A DNA stretch of 8,689 nt, taken from assembly GCA_030667285.1 (NCBI GenBank), contig DAOUWE010000017.1:1-8689 (forward strand), in the 5' to 3' direction. Positions 1 through 6,284 of the stretch are shown here, in pieces (position 1 is the stretch's first letter; each line of letters begins with the position of its first letter). Source of the stretch: Candidatus Shapirobacteria bacterium. Its GTDB lineage: Bacteria > Patescibacteriota > Microgenomatia > UBA12405 > JAUWLS01. The translations under genes were made by a program, and so were the position numbers. The notes below the pieces were generated by a model. That model was not told where the DNA came from, searched no databases, and saw nothing but the letters and a program-made list of their open reading frames with translations.

Positions 1-458
1 ACGATTTCTAAAAGAGAGATGCCGGATTTGTTGAAATCAATTAAAGTGTGATTTCCTTCGTGGATAGACTTGGCGGCGTCTTCTTCCATGTGGGCCTCTG
101 AAATGTGAATGGTTTTTTCTTGTCCATTTATGTTGGTTTTGACCTGACCACCTTGAATTATCGGTTCGTAAAATTGACTAATTTGATAACCCTTAGGAAG
201 GTCGGGGTAAAAGTAGTTTTTACGATCAAAATGAGTAAGTGGATTGATTTTGGATCCTAGAGCCAGGCCAACAAGAATGGTTCTTTTTAAAAATTCTTTA
301 TTGGGAACAGGAAGGGCGCCGGGGAGACCTAGACAAACAGGGCAAGTGTGAGTGTTGGGATTAGAGCCGAAATAATCAGCAGAACAGGAACAGAAAGCCT
401 TGGTTTTGGTTTTGATTTGGATGTGGATTTCGAGGCCGATAACGGGTGTGATTTTCAT
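1..458 (-). CDS. gatB: GatB, Asp/Glu-tRNA amidotransferase subunit B (N-terminal third; runs off the left edge)
   Basis: GatB is the kinase/tRNA-binding subunit of GatCAB. It phosphorylates the side chain of Glu or Asp misacylated on tRNA(Gln)/tRNA(Asn), and ammonia from GatA then makes the amide. I translated this partial frame by hand: 152 codons plus two bases are visible, of about 475 residues usual for the family. It opens MKITPVIGLEIHIQ. Next comes a zinc-type cysteine set (C23, C25, C39, C42) around CPVCLGLPGALPVPN, then DRKNYFYPDLPKGYQIS (78-94), HMEEDA (123-128) and a final LLEI at the edge. E10, H12, E125 and E151 fall where I recall the S. aureus GatB metal/kinase residues. The start ATG (456-458) overlaps the gatA stop as ATGA, and no Shine-Dalgarno sequence precedes it, so translation is probably coupled to gatA. 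Identity is secure; the C-terminal tRNA-binding part is not visible. Confidence 0.96.
   Translation of the reverse strand, partial: MKITPVIGLEIHIQIKTKTKAFCSCSADYFGSNPNTHTCPVCLGLPGALPVPNKEFLKRTILVGLALGSKINPLTHFDRKNYFYPDLPKGYQISQFYEPIIQGGQVKTNINGQEKTIHISEAHMEEDAAKSIHEGNHTLIDFNKSGISLLEI
455..458 (-). other. gatA/gatB ATGA stop-start overlap
   Basis: Minus-strand bases 458 to 455 read ATGA: ATG starts gatB and TGA stops gatA. The bases upstream (the last gatA codons, ending CATCCTCAATT) contain no AGGAGG-like site, so gatB initiation probably depends on ribosomes finishing gatA. Confidence 0.85.
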
Positions 459-1924
459 AATTGAGGATGTTTAAGATGGTAATCGGTTAGTTGTTGATAC
501 TGGTGGCCAAGGGAAAAAAGCTTGGCTTCGTTGAAATAATTACCAATAAGCTGAAAACCGATAGGGAGATGCTCTCTTGAGGGACTGTTTCCGGGAAGAG
601 CAAGAGAGGGAAGGCCGGCGACATTGGTACAAACAGTGTAAACGTCAGCCAAGTACATCTGTAGAGGGTTGTTTGCCTTCTCCCCGATGGGCCAGGCGGG
701 GGTAGGAGAAATGGGAGCAAGAAGAAAATCGATTTTTTCGAATGCTTTTTGAAATTCTTCTTTAATGAGAGTGCGGACCCGGGAAGCTTTGGTATAGTAA
801 GCATCGTAGTATCCGGCAGAAAGAGCGTAAGTGCCGATGATAATTCTTCTTTTTAATTCCGGCTCCATGTATTTTCCACGGGTTTCAAGATAGTAGGAAA
901 AAAGATCGTTTTGGCCTTTTTTTGATTGACCAAATCTAAGACCATCATAACGAGCCATATTGCTGGAAATCTCGCAGGGCACGAGAATGTAGTAAACAGC
1001 GATACCAAGGTTCGTATTGGGTAAAGATATTTCTATCAACTCTGCCCCGTTTTTTTCAAAAAGAGTAGCAGTTTCTTGAACCTTTTTTTTGACTTCGGGA
1101 TCAATGGAACCGGTGAAATATTCTTGAGGGAGTCCTATTTTTAAACCTTTTATGTCAGTATTGGTCAAAAGGTTTGGATAATCAGGAACTTTTTGGTGGC
1201 TAGAAGTGGCGTCCTTAGAATCCCGTCCAGCCATGATAGAAGTGAGGAGGGAAAGATCCTCGGTAGTGTGAGCAAAAGCTCCGGGACAATCAAAAGAAGA
1301 GGCCATGGCGGCAATACCATAGCGAGAATTAAGACCATAGGTGGTTTTAAGACCGGTAACGGAACAGAGAGAAGAAGGCTGGCGGATGGAGCCACCGGTA
1401 TCGGTACCTAGAGCAAAAGTGCAGAGTCCGGCAGAAAGGGCGGCGGCGGAACCACCCGAGGAACCGCCGGGAACAAGAGATGTATCCCAGGGATTTTTGG
1501 TGGTGAAGAAACCGGAATTTTCAGTACTGCCTCCGAAAGCAAAAGCATCAGTGTTAGTTTTGCCGATAAGAATGGCGTCTTGGTCGATAAGGTGTTGATA
1601 AACAGTGGAGGAATATTGAGGAATATAGCCCTTGAGAACCTGGGAACCGGCAGTGGATTCTATGCCTTTGGTCAAATAGATATCTTTGACAGCCATGGTG
1701 ACTCCAAAGAGTTTGCCTAGTTTTTGGCCATTTTTGATTTTTTGGTCTATCTTTCGGGCGGTTTTGAGAGCTTCTTTTTCGGTGACGGTAATGAAAGCCT
1801 TTATCTCGGGATCGATTTTTCGAATAAGATCAAGATAAAATCGGACTAACTCGGTAGCGGTGTATTTCCCCTCTTTGAGATCTGTTTGGATTTTTGAAAT
1901 GGAAGAAAAAGGATTGAGGTTCAT
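455..1924 (-). CDS. gatA: GatA, Asp/Glu-tRNA amidotransferase subunit A (amidase)
   Basis: GatA hydrolyses glutamine and passes ammonia to GatB for amidation of misacylated tRNA. At 489 residues it is full length. The amidase-signature triad is complete: K80 (in GVTMAVKD), S155 (in GGSSGGS) and nucleophile S179 (in GTDTGGS). These are one position off the S. aureus K79/S154/S178 that I recall. Other family blocks are GKTNTDAFAFGGSTENSGF (121-139), NMARYDGLRFG (322-332, glutamine-binding region), KRRIIIGTYALSAGYYDAYY (358-377) and TNVAGLPSLALPG (433-445). One oddity is that the usual SSLDQ block reads SSFDC, with Cys213 in place of Gln. The start ATG overlaps the gatC TGA stop (ATGA), with no Shine-Dalgarno in the last gatC codons, which suggests termination-reinitiation. 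The stop TGA overlaps gatB in the same way. A general amidase is the alternative, but the gatC-gatA-gatB order rules it out in practice. Confidence 0.98.
   Translation of the reverse strand: MNLNPFSSISKIQTDLKEGKYTATELVRFYLDLIRKIDPEIKAFITVTEKEALKTARKIDQKIKNGQKLGKLFGVTMAVKDIYLTKGIESTAGSQVLKGYIPQYSSTVYQHLIDQDAILIGKTNTDAFAFGGSTENSGFFTTKNPWDTSLVPGGSSGGSAAALSAGLCTFALGTDTGGSIRQPSSLCSVTGLKTTYGLNSRYGIAAMASSFDCPGAFAHTTEDLSLLTSIMAGRDSKDATSSHQKVPDYPNLLTNTDIKGLKIGLPQEYFTGSIDPEVKKKVQETATLFEKNGAELIEISLPNTNLGIAVYYILVPCEISSNMARYDGLRFGQSKKGQNDLFSYYLETRGKYMEPELKRRIIIGTYALSAGYYDAYYTKASRVRTLIKEEFQKAFEKIDFLLAPISPTPAWPIGEKANNPLQMYLADVYTVCTNVAGLPSLALPGNSPSREHLPIGFQLIGNYFNEAKLFSLGHQYQQLTDYHLKHPQL
1921..1924 (-). other. 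gatC/gatA ATGA stop-start overlap
   Basis: Minus-strand bases 1924 to 1921 read ATGA, the same arrangement as at gatA/gatB. The preceding gatC codons end ACCATTAAAAA with no Shine-Dalgarno sequence. Two identical couplings in a row would keep GatC, GatA and GatB near equal stoichiometry. Confidence 0.85.
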
Positions 1925-2229
1925 TTTTTAATGGTTTGCGGGGCGACAATATAATTTTTGATGGTTTTTGAGGCGGTTGAAAGGGCGGTTTTTTGAGAGA
2001 AACAGTCTTTGGGGTGGTCGGAGCGAAGATCAGAAGGAGAGAGTGGATCGAGAGCGGTTTGAAAAAAAGGAGGAGTGTTTTTAGTATCGACTTGATTCAG
2101 GCGGTCCATGTAAGAAAGAACTTCCGAGATTTGTTTAGTGTAGGTTTTCTTTTCTTTTTCTGAAAGCCGAAGGCGGGCTAATTTGGCGACGTGGTCGATG
2201 TCTTTGATGGAAATTTTAGATTTGGACAT
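1921..2229 (-). CDS. gatC: GatC, Asp/Glu-tRNA amidotransferase subunit C
   Basis: GatC is the small subunit that wraps around the GatA-GatB interface and stabilises the cytoplasmic complex. The product is 102 residues, near the family's usual ~95-100. The diagnostic N-terminal helix is ISIKDIDHVAKLARLRLSE (6-24). It is followed by a KQISEVLSYMDRLNQVDT helix-turn (32-49), a Pro-rich linker, the LRSDHP segment (68-73) and the C-terminal YIVAPQTI block (93-100). The start places the DHVAKLARL helix at the expected distance from the N-terminus. It is first in gatCAB, 24 nt after the femX-like gene, and ends in an ATGA overlap with gatA. A GGTGA just upstream is too far from the ATG for a normal Shine-Dalgarno; it may instead belong to an extended -10 element, listed separately. 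Confidence 0.96.
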   Translation of the reverse strand: MSKSKISIKDIDHVAKLARLRLSEKEKKTYTKQISEVLSYMDRLNQVDTKNTPPFFQTALDPLSPSDLRSDHPKDCFSQKTALSTASKTIKNYIVAPQTIKK

Positions 2230-2244
2230 AGATTAATTCTATCA
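2230..2244 (-). promoter_or_regulatory. Candidate extended -10 promoter for gatC, implying a leaderless mRNA
   Basis: The minus strand reads TGATAGAAT (2244-2236): a TG-N extension plus TAGAAT, which matches TATAAT at 5 of 6. Six bases then separate it from the gatC ATG, so transcription would start at or within a base of the A of ATG. No good -35 is seen at 16-18 bp. The same stretch offers GGTGAT, which resembles a Shine-Dalgarno but sits about 12 nt from the ATG, too far for normal pairing. In such AT-rich DNA a chance -10 is quite possible. Confidence 0.35.
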
Positions 2245-2253
2245 CCCGATTGG

Positions 2254-3285
2254 TTAGAGAGGCAGTCTGGATTTGAGACGTAGAAGTTTCCATCGAAGAG
2301 AATCGGCCTTAGTATAGAGCTTATAAAGAGCAGGGTTTAAAACGAAATCGTGAGAACCGACAAATTCAGTTAGGGTTCCGCCAAATCCCTGTTTAAAACG
2401 ATGAACCCCGTAGGAAAAATCTTTGTCTTTCGCATTTGGCCCCAAAGAGCCCCAGAGATCGAAGGTTTTGCAGTTTAGTTTTTTGCCCAAGAGAATTGAG
2501 TTGTACATGATGAAGGTACTGGCCATGGTTTCTCGGTGCTCGTGAGAGGAGGCGCCATAAGGATAGAAGAGCTGATCTTTGAGTTTAAAAAGCATAAAGG
2601 CGGAGAGTGTTTTTCCCTGGTATTTGGCCAAGAGAATATGAAGCATGCCGGTTGGCTTTAAGACTTTGTACATTTTTTGATGATAGGGACGAGTGTGGAA
2701 AAAGATGTTTTGTCTTTTGGCGGTGGCAAATAAAAGATCCAGATATTGATTAAATCCCGACGGACTATTGTCTTCCACTATTTGTACTTGGTGTTTTTGA
2801 GCAATCTTGATGTTATAACGGGTTTTTTTGTGCATGGAAGAGAGGAGTTCGTCTTCTTTTTTTTGAAGGTCAATGGTAAAGGTGAAGGGCCAGAAATTAG
2901 ATTTTGGAGAAGGAAGAAGGTGGGGAAACTTGGGTTTGGGATGGATTAGCTTTTCCTGAGGAGTGTGGATTTTGTGAACTCGGTCTGGTTCCAGCTTAAT
3001 GAAAATGGAATGGTTTTCCCTGGCAACAGAACGGAGGGCGGATAACATATCTTTTGTTATTTGGGGACCACGAGGGAGATAGCCGATGGTGTAGGGTAAT
3101 TTGGGAACGGGATGAAAAGAAACTTGGTAGACAGAAATCATTCTGTCTTTTTCGAAAATACCAAGGCGAACTACTTTGTGGCCCTCTTTTTCTTTGAAGT
3201 CTCCCCATTCCCAGGACTGAAGGGGGTGCTTGATGAGTCTTTGATATTTAGTTTTTTCTTCGGGATAAAGGATACGAGTGATCAT
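2254..3285 (-). CDS. FemX/FemAB-family peptidoglycan interpeptide-bridge aminoacyltransferase (GNAT fold)
   Basis: FemABX enzymes move an amino acid from aminoacyl-tRNA to the peptide stem of the lipid-linked peptidoglycan precursor at the cytoplasmic face of the membrane. This 343-residue protein has the family pattern: SWEWGDFKE near the N-terminus (24-32), GYLPRGPQ (68-75), the basic KKTRYNIKIAQK helix (153-164) and YPYGASSHEHRETMAS (241-256). FDLWG (275-279) and HRFKQGFGGTLTEFVGS (295-311) complete it. There is no signal peptide or membrane segment, fitting a cytoplasmic enzyme. At 343 residues it is shorter than staphylococcal FemA/B (~420), and I see no coiled-coil insertion. It lies 36 nt after the uvrD-like gene and 24 nt before gatC, so it is probably cotranscribed with a tRNA-amidating complex. 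No Shine-Dalgarno precedes the ATG. The transferred amino acid cannot be read from the sequence, so I give no symbol. Confidence 0.9.
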   Translation of the reverse strand: MITRILYPEEKTKYQRLIKHPLQSWEWGDFKEKEGHKVVRLGIFEKDRMISVYQVSFHPVPKLPYTIGYLPRGPQITKDMLSALRSVARENHSIFIKLEPDRVHKIHTPQEKLIHPKPKFPHLLPSPKSNFWPFTFTIDLQKKEDELLSSMHKKTRYNIKIAQKHQVQIVEDNSPSGFNQYLDLLFATAKRQNIFFHTRPYHQKMYKVLKPTGMLHILLAKYQGKTLSAFMLFKLKDQLFYPYGASSHEHRETMASTFIMYNSILLGKKLNCKTFDLWGSLGPNAKDKDFSYGVHRFKQGFGGTLTEFVGSHDFVLNPALYKLYTKADSLRWKLLRLKSRLPL

Positions 3286-3297
3286 AAAACGAGCTTT

Positions 3298-3320
3298 TGT
3301 AAAAATTGCATATGCTTACA
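3298..3320. repeat. Small inverted repeat between the uvrD-like and femX-like genes
   Basis: TGTAA (3298-3302) and TTACA (3316-3320) form 5-bp arms around 13 bases that themselves hold the palindrome GCATATGC (3308-3315). It occupies much of the 36-bp gap before femX. The arms are too short and AT-rich for a terminator, and no U-tract follows. It could be an operator or a chance motif. Confidence 0.3.
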
Positions 3321-3321
3321 T

Positions 3322-5217
3322 TCAGTATATATCAGGATCGTAGGTGAAGTCGTCGTCAAAACGAGAACGAGCACCAGGGCGATAATCGCGAACTCCGAGG
3401 TTTTGCTCGATAAGTTTTATAAGGTGGTCGGGAATATCGAGAAGAAAGCGAGAAGGATCCCCCATAGAACTCTTACCAAAATAAAGACGACGCGAGGCGT
3501 AGGTGATATATAAAGTTTCTTTAGCTCGAGTTAAGCCCACATAACAGAGACGGCGCTCTTCCTCGACCCCTTCCGGTTCTAAGAGACAGCGAGAGTGAGG
3601 TAATATTCCTTCTTCAAATCCGATTAGAAAAACTACTTCAAATTCCAGACCCTTGGCGGAATGAAGAGTCATCAGGCGAACTCCGTATTGTTTTTCTTTG
3701 GTCTTTTTTTTCTCCTTTTCTTGGGCAGAAAATTCTTGTTGGACCAGGGCCACGTTTTCAAGAAAATCAGAAAGATCAGGAAAGGAAGAGGCAACCGACC
3801 TTAACTCCTTGATGTTTTCCAGTCGACGTTGATCGTCTTCTTTTTTGAGGTCAAATTTTTCTAGATACCCGGAAGAAGTGACAACGGTTTTAAGAGTATC
3901 CAAAGAATTGAATTTTTGAGGGTCGTAAGTTTCCATGAACTCTTCATATTTTTTAAGCCTTCTTTTGCCGAGAGCTTTTTGAGCCCGATCGTAGCTTATT
4001 TTGTCCTTCGGGTTTATAAGAAGACGCAGAAAAGAAAGGATGTCTTTGATCTCGGTTCGATCGTAGAAACGAGGGCCACCGATAAGAACATAAGGAATTG
4101 AATGTCGCAAGAGAGCTTCTTCAATGACACGAGACTGAGCATTCATGCGATAAAGAATGGCCATTTTGGTAAGATCATGTCCTTTGTTTCGATGCAGGTC
4201 TTCAATGGTTTGGGCGATGAAATTGGCTTCTTCTAGTTCGGAGTCGGCTTGAAAAAGATTGATAGGGTCTCCTTTGTTTTTTTCGGTGAAAAGCTTGAGA
4301 ACGGGATGGGTGGTATTTTTGGTGATAACAGAATTGGCTGCATTGAGGATGGTTTGCGTAGAACGATAGTTTTGTTCAAGATTAATAACAGTGGTGTTGG
4401 AAAAGTCTTTGGTTAGACTCATTAGATTTCTAAAATCGGCTCCTCGCCAGCCGTATATGGACTGAGAGGCATCGCCGACAGCTGTTATTTGCCGGTGTTT
4501 TTTGGAGAGAAGTTTGGTTAGCAAGTATTGAACTTGGTTAGTGTCTTGGTATTCATCAACAAGAACGAACTGATAGCGATTTTGATATTTTTCAAGAACA
4601 TCGGGATGATCCAGAAAGAGAGTTAGAGTTTTTAACAACAGATCGTTGAAATCCAGAGCAGACATTTCTTCCAAGGTTTTTTGGTATTTTTTGTAAACTT
4701 TGGAGGCAGTTTCTTGCCAGAAACCACGAGAGGTGGTCTGTTGGTCTGAGGGTGAAAGGCCCTGGTGCTTGGCGGCTTCGATGGTGTAAAGAAGAGAGCC
4801 AGGTTTGAATTCTTTGGGGTCTAGGTCCAGGTCTTTGAGAATTTTTTTAATGAGATTTTGTTGATCGGCTGTGTCAAAAATAACATAATTTCGATCAATG
4901 CCGATTAGATGACCATCGATTCTTAAGGTGCGAGCACAAAAAGAGTGAAAGGTACCGGCAAAAAAATCATTATTAAAATTAGTATCTTTGAGAATTTTTT
5001 TAAGACGATTTTTCATTTCTCCGGCGGCTTTGTTGGTGAAAGTGAGGAGAAGAATGTTTTGAGGTTTGGCCAAACCTTTTTTTATAAACCAAGCGGCTCG
5101 ACTGACTAGAACTCGAGTTTTACCGGAACCGGCGCCGGCTAAAATCAGAAGAGGACTACCGCTGTGAGTGACGGCTTTTTTTTGGTCGGAATTTAGAGAT
5201 GAGAGTATAGAATCCAT
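3322..5217 (-). CDS. UvrD/PcrA/Rep-like superfamily 1A 3'-5' DNA helicase
   Basis: An ATP-driven 3'-5' DNA translocase/helicase, likely serving repair and replication-fork clearance. All SF1A motifs are present over 631 residues: Q-motif LNSDQKKAV (8-16), Walker A AGAGSGKT (27-34), Ia TFTNKAAGEM (59-68) and II VDEYQDTN (220-227). III GDASQSIYGWRGAD (248-261), IV QNYRST (282-287), V LMTLHSAKGLEFE (515-527) and VI YVGLTRAKE (559-567) follow. It is shorter than UvrD/PcrA (~720). Between about 400 and 470 (the 2B region) the usual P-x-RGIG helix-hairpin-like block is reduced to ALGKRRLKKYEEF. After motif VI there is only a short acidic tail (FDDDFTYDPDIY), with no Tudor-like C-terminal domain. 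The start gives a family-typical N-terminus (MDSILSSLNSDQ). It diverges from the LCP gene by 29 bp and heads a minus-strand run ending in gatB. I cannot decide between uvrD and pcrA. Confidence 0.95.
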   Translation of the reverse strand: MDSILSSLNSDQKKAVTHSGSPLLILAGAGSGKTRVLVSRAAWFIKKGLAKPQNILLLTFTNKAAGEMKNRLKKILKDTNFNNDFFAGTFHSFCARTLRIDGHLIGIDRNYVIFDTADQQNLIKKILKDLDLDPKEFKPGSLLYTIEAAKHQGLSPSDQQTTSRGFWQETASKVYKKYQKTLEEMSALDFNDLLLKTLTLFLDHPDVLEKYQNRYQFVLVDEYQDTNQVQYLLTKLLSKKHRQITAVGDASQSIYGWRGADFRNLMSLTKDFSNTTVINLEQNYRSTQTILNAANSVITKNTTHPVLKLFTEKNKGDPINLFQADSELEEANFIAQTIEDLHRNKGHDLTKMAILYRMNAQSRVIEEALLRHSIPYVLIGGPRFYDRTEIKDILSFLRLLINPKDKISYDRAQKALGKRRLKKYEEFMETYDPQKFNSLDTLKTVVTSSGYLEKFDLKKEDDQRRLENIKELRSVASSFPDLSDFLENVALVQQEFSAQEKEKKKTKEKQYGVRLMTLHSAKGLEFEVVFLIGFEEGILPHSRCLLEPEGVEEERRLCYVGLTRAKETLYITYASRRLYFGKSSMGDPSRFLLDIPDHLIKLIEQNLGVRDYRPGARSRFDDDFTYDPDIY

Positions 5218-5248
5218 ACAGGTTAGATTATCACTTTTTTGGTAAAAT
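5206..5248 (+). promoter_or_regulatory. Candidate plus-strand promoter(s) for the LCP gene
   Basis: Two plus-strand options exist. TATAGA (5206-5211), with TTGGTC 18 bp upstream (5182-5187), would start RNA near 5218 and give a ~29-nt leader. The extended -10 TGGTAAAAT (5240-5248) is a better hexamer (TAAAAT, 5 of 6) but overlaps the annotated ATG. RNA from it would begin near 5255 and could only use GTG 5256 or a later start. I see no Shine-Dalgarno before 5247. Which option is real cannot be settled by reading. Confidence 0.3.
5218..5232 (-). promoter_or_regulatory. Candidate -10 promoter for the uvrD-like gene, near-leaderless
   Basis: The minus strand reads GTGATAAT, with GATAAT (5232-5227) matching TATAAT at 5 of 6. 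Nine bases then lead to the ATG at 5217. Transcription would begin within about 3 nt of the start codon, leaving no room for a Shine-Dalgarno; none is seen. The -35 position at 17 bp (TCCACT) is poor, and it lies inside the divergent LCP gene. Confidence 0.35.
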
Positions 5249-6281
5249 GAGTGGAGTGTTTAAAGATAAAATTTGTTTTAACCGAAAGAAAGTGGTTTTA
5301 GTGGTGGTTTTGCTTTTGGTGGCAGGAATGGTATTTCTAATGACTGTCCTGGGAACAGTAAGTTCGACTGCTTTTAAATACATGACTCTTTCCGGGATTA
5401 AAAAAGAATGGATTACAGAATATCTAAAATCTCCTAAGGAAGAAATAAAGCAAGATGAAGGAAAAACCAATTTCTTGATTCTTGGGTATCATCGGGATCA
5501 TGATCAGAATGGAGATGATATGACAGACACGATAGTAGTGATGTCCTATGAACATGAAAAGGGCGAGATGGAGATGATTTCAGTACCGAGAGATATTTGG
5601 GATGAAGAGATGAAAGCAAAGATTAATAGCGCCTATCATTACGGCGGATTAGAGCTGGCCAAAGAGGCTATCGGAAGGGTGGTGGGGGGGCCGATTCATT
5701 ATAGTGCGGTGATTGATTTTAATGGTTTTTTGGCAGTAACGGATGCGGTGGGAGGAATAGTGGTTGATGTTCCGGAAGCATTTGATGATTATCGTTTTCC
5801 TATTCTGGGAAAAGAAAAAGATCTTTGTGGAGATGTGTTTTATACCGAAGGAAAGGATTATGCATGTCGGTATGAGCATGTGTATTTTGACAAAGGACTT
5901 ACTTCTTTGACAGGCGAGAGAGCTCTTCAATATGTAAGGTCGAGAAAAGCTTGGGGAGATGAGGGAAGTGATTTCGCGAGGTCGAGACGGCAACAGCAAG
6001 TAATAGAAGCAATAACAAAGAAAGTCTCAGACGGGAGCTTTTTGGGTGATCCGGAAAATATGGCGAGTTTGCTTTCGATCTATAGGGATTTTGCCAAAAC
6101 AGATATGGCCAAGAGTGATTATTTTAATCTTATTAACTTTGGATTCCAGAATTATAAGGGGTTGTTGGAGGTGGAGATAGAAAAGGTGTTTTTGGACCAA
6201 GAAGTGGACGAAGATGGAAGACTGATACTTTATCATCCCGAATATCACTACAGTGGCCAGTGGGTGTTATTGAAAAGATAG
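5247..6281 (+). CDS. LytR-CpsA-Psr (LCP) family cell-envelope glycopolymer transferase
   Basis: LCP enzymes attach polyprenyl-pyrophosphate-linked glycopolymers to peptidoglycan outside the membrane. The 344-residue product has a basic N-terminus (FNRKK), one membrane anchor (~16-37) and an extracytoplasmic LCP domain. Motifs are MTDTIVVMS (92-100), ISVPRDIW (111-118, with the conserved Arg-Asp), KINSAYHYGG (125-134), DAVGGIVVDVPEAF (166-179), LTGERALQYVRSRK (221-234) and GSDFARSRRQQQ (240-251). C193 and C207 flank the insertion before RYEHVYF and could form a disulfide outside the cell. No LytR_C extension follows; the tail after ~300 is short and unassigned. ATG 5247 is kept as start, but GTG 5256 would remove only three residues ahead of the anchor. 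It is the only plus-strand gene: divergent from uvrD and convergent with the PAP2-DUF2298 gene, whose stop is 3 bp away. The polymer transferred is unknown. Confidence 0.94.
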   Translation: MSGVFKDKICFNRKKVVLVVVLLLVAGMVFLMTVLGTVSSTAFKYMTLSGIKKEWITEYLKSPKEEIKQDEGKTNFLILGYHRDHDQNGDDMTDTIVVMSYEHEKGEMEMISVPRDIWDEEMKAKINSAYHYGGLELAKEAIGRVVGGPIHYSAVIDFNGFLAVTDAVGGIVVDVPEAFDDYRFPILGKEKDLCGDVFYTEGKDYACRYEHVYFDKGLTSLTGERALQYVRSRKAWGDEGSDFARSRRQQQVIEAITKKVSDGSFLGDPENMASLLSIYRDFAKTDMAKSDYFNLINFGFQNYKGLLEVEIEKVFLDQEVDEDGRLILYHPEYHYSGQWVLLKR

Positions 6282-6284
6282 ATT

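Noticed and set aside
487..1598. Several short open frames on both strands inside gatA
   Set aside because: They are low-complexity shadows of gatA, whose catalytic motifs are intact in its own frame.
2242..2247. GGTGAT as the gatC Shine-Dalgarno site
   Set aside because: About 12 nt lie between it and the ATG, whereas this end of the Shine-Dalgarno should be only a few nt away. It overlaps the candidate extended -10 element.
3324..3345. TATACT at the uvrD 3' end as a femX promoter
   Set aside because: The hexamer is a fair -10, but no acceptable -35 lies 16-18 bp upstream and it coincides with the last uvrD codons (Ile-Tyr). Read-through from uvrD explains femX expression as well.
3112..3513. 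133-residue plus-strand open frame
   Set aside because: It is antisense to the femX-like and uvrD-like genes, has no recognisable domain, and its composition mirrors the purine-rich complement.
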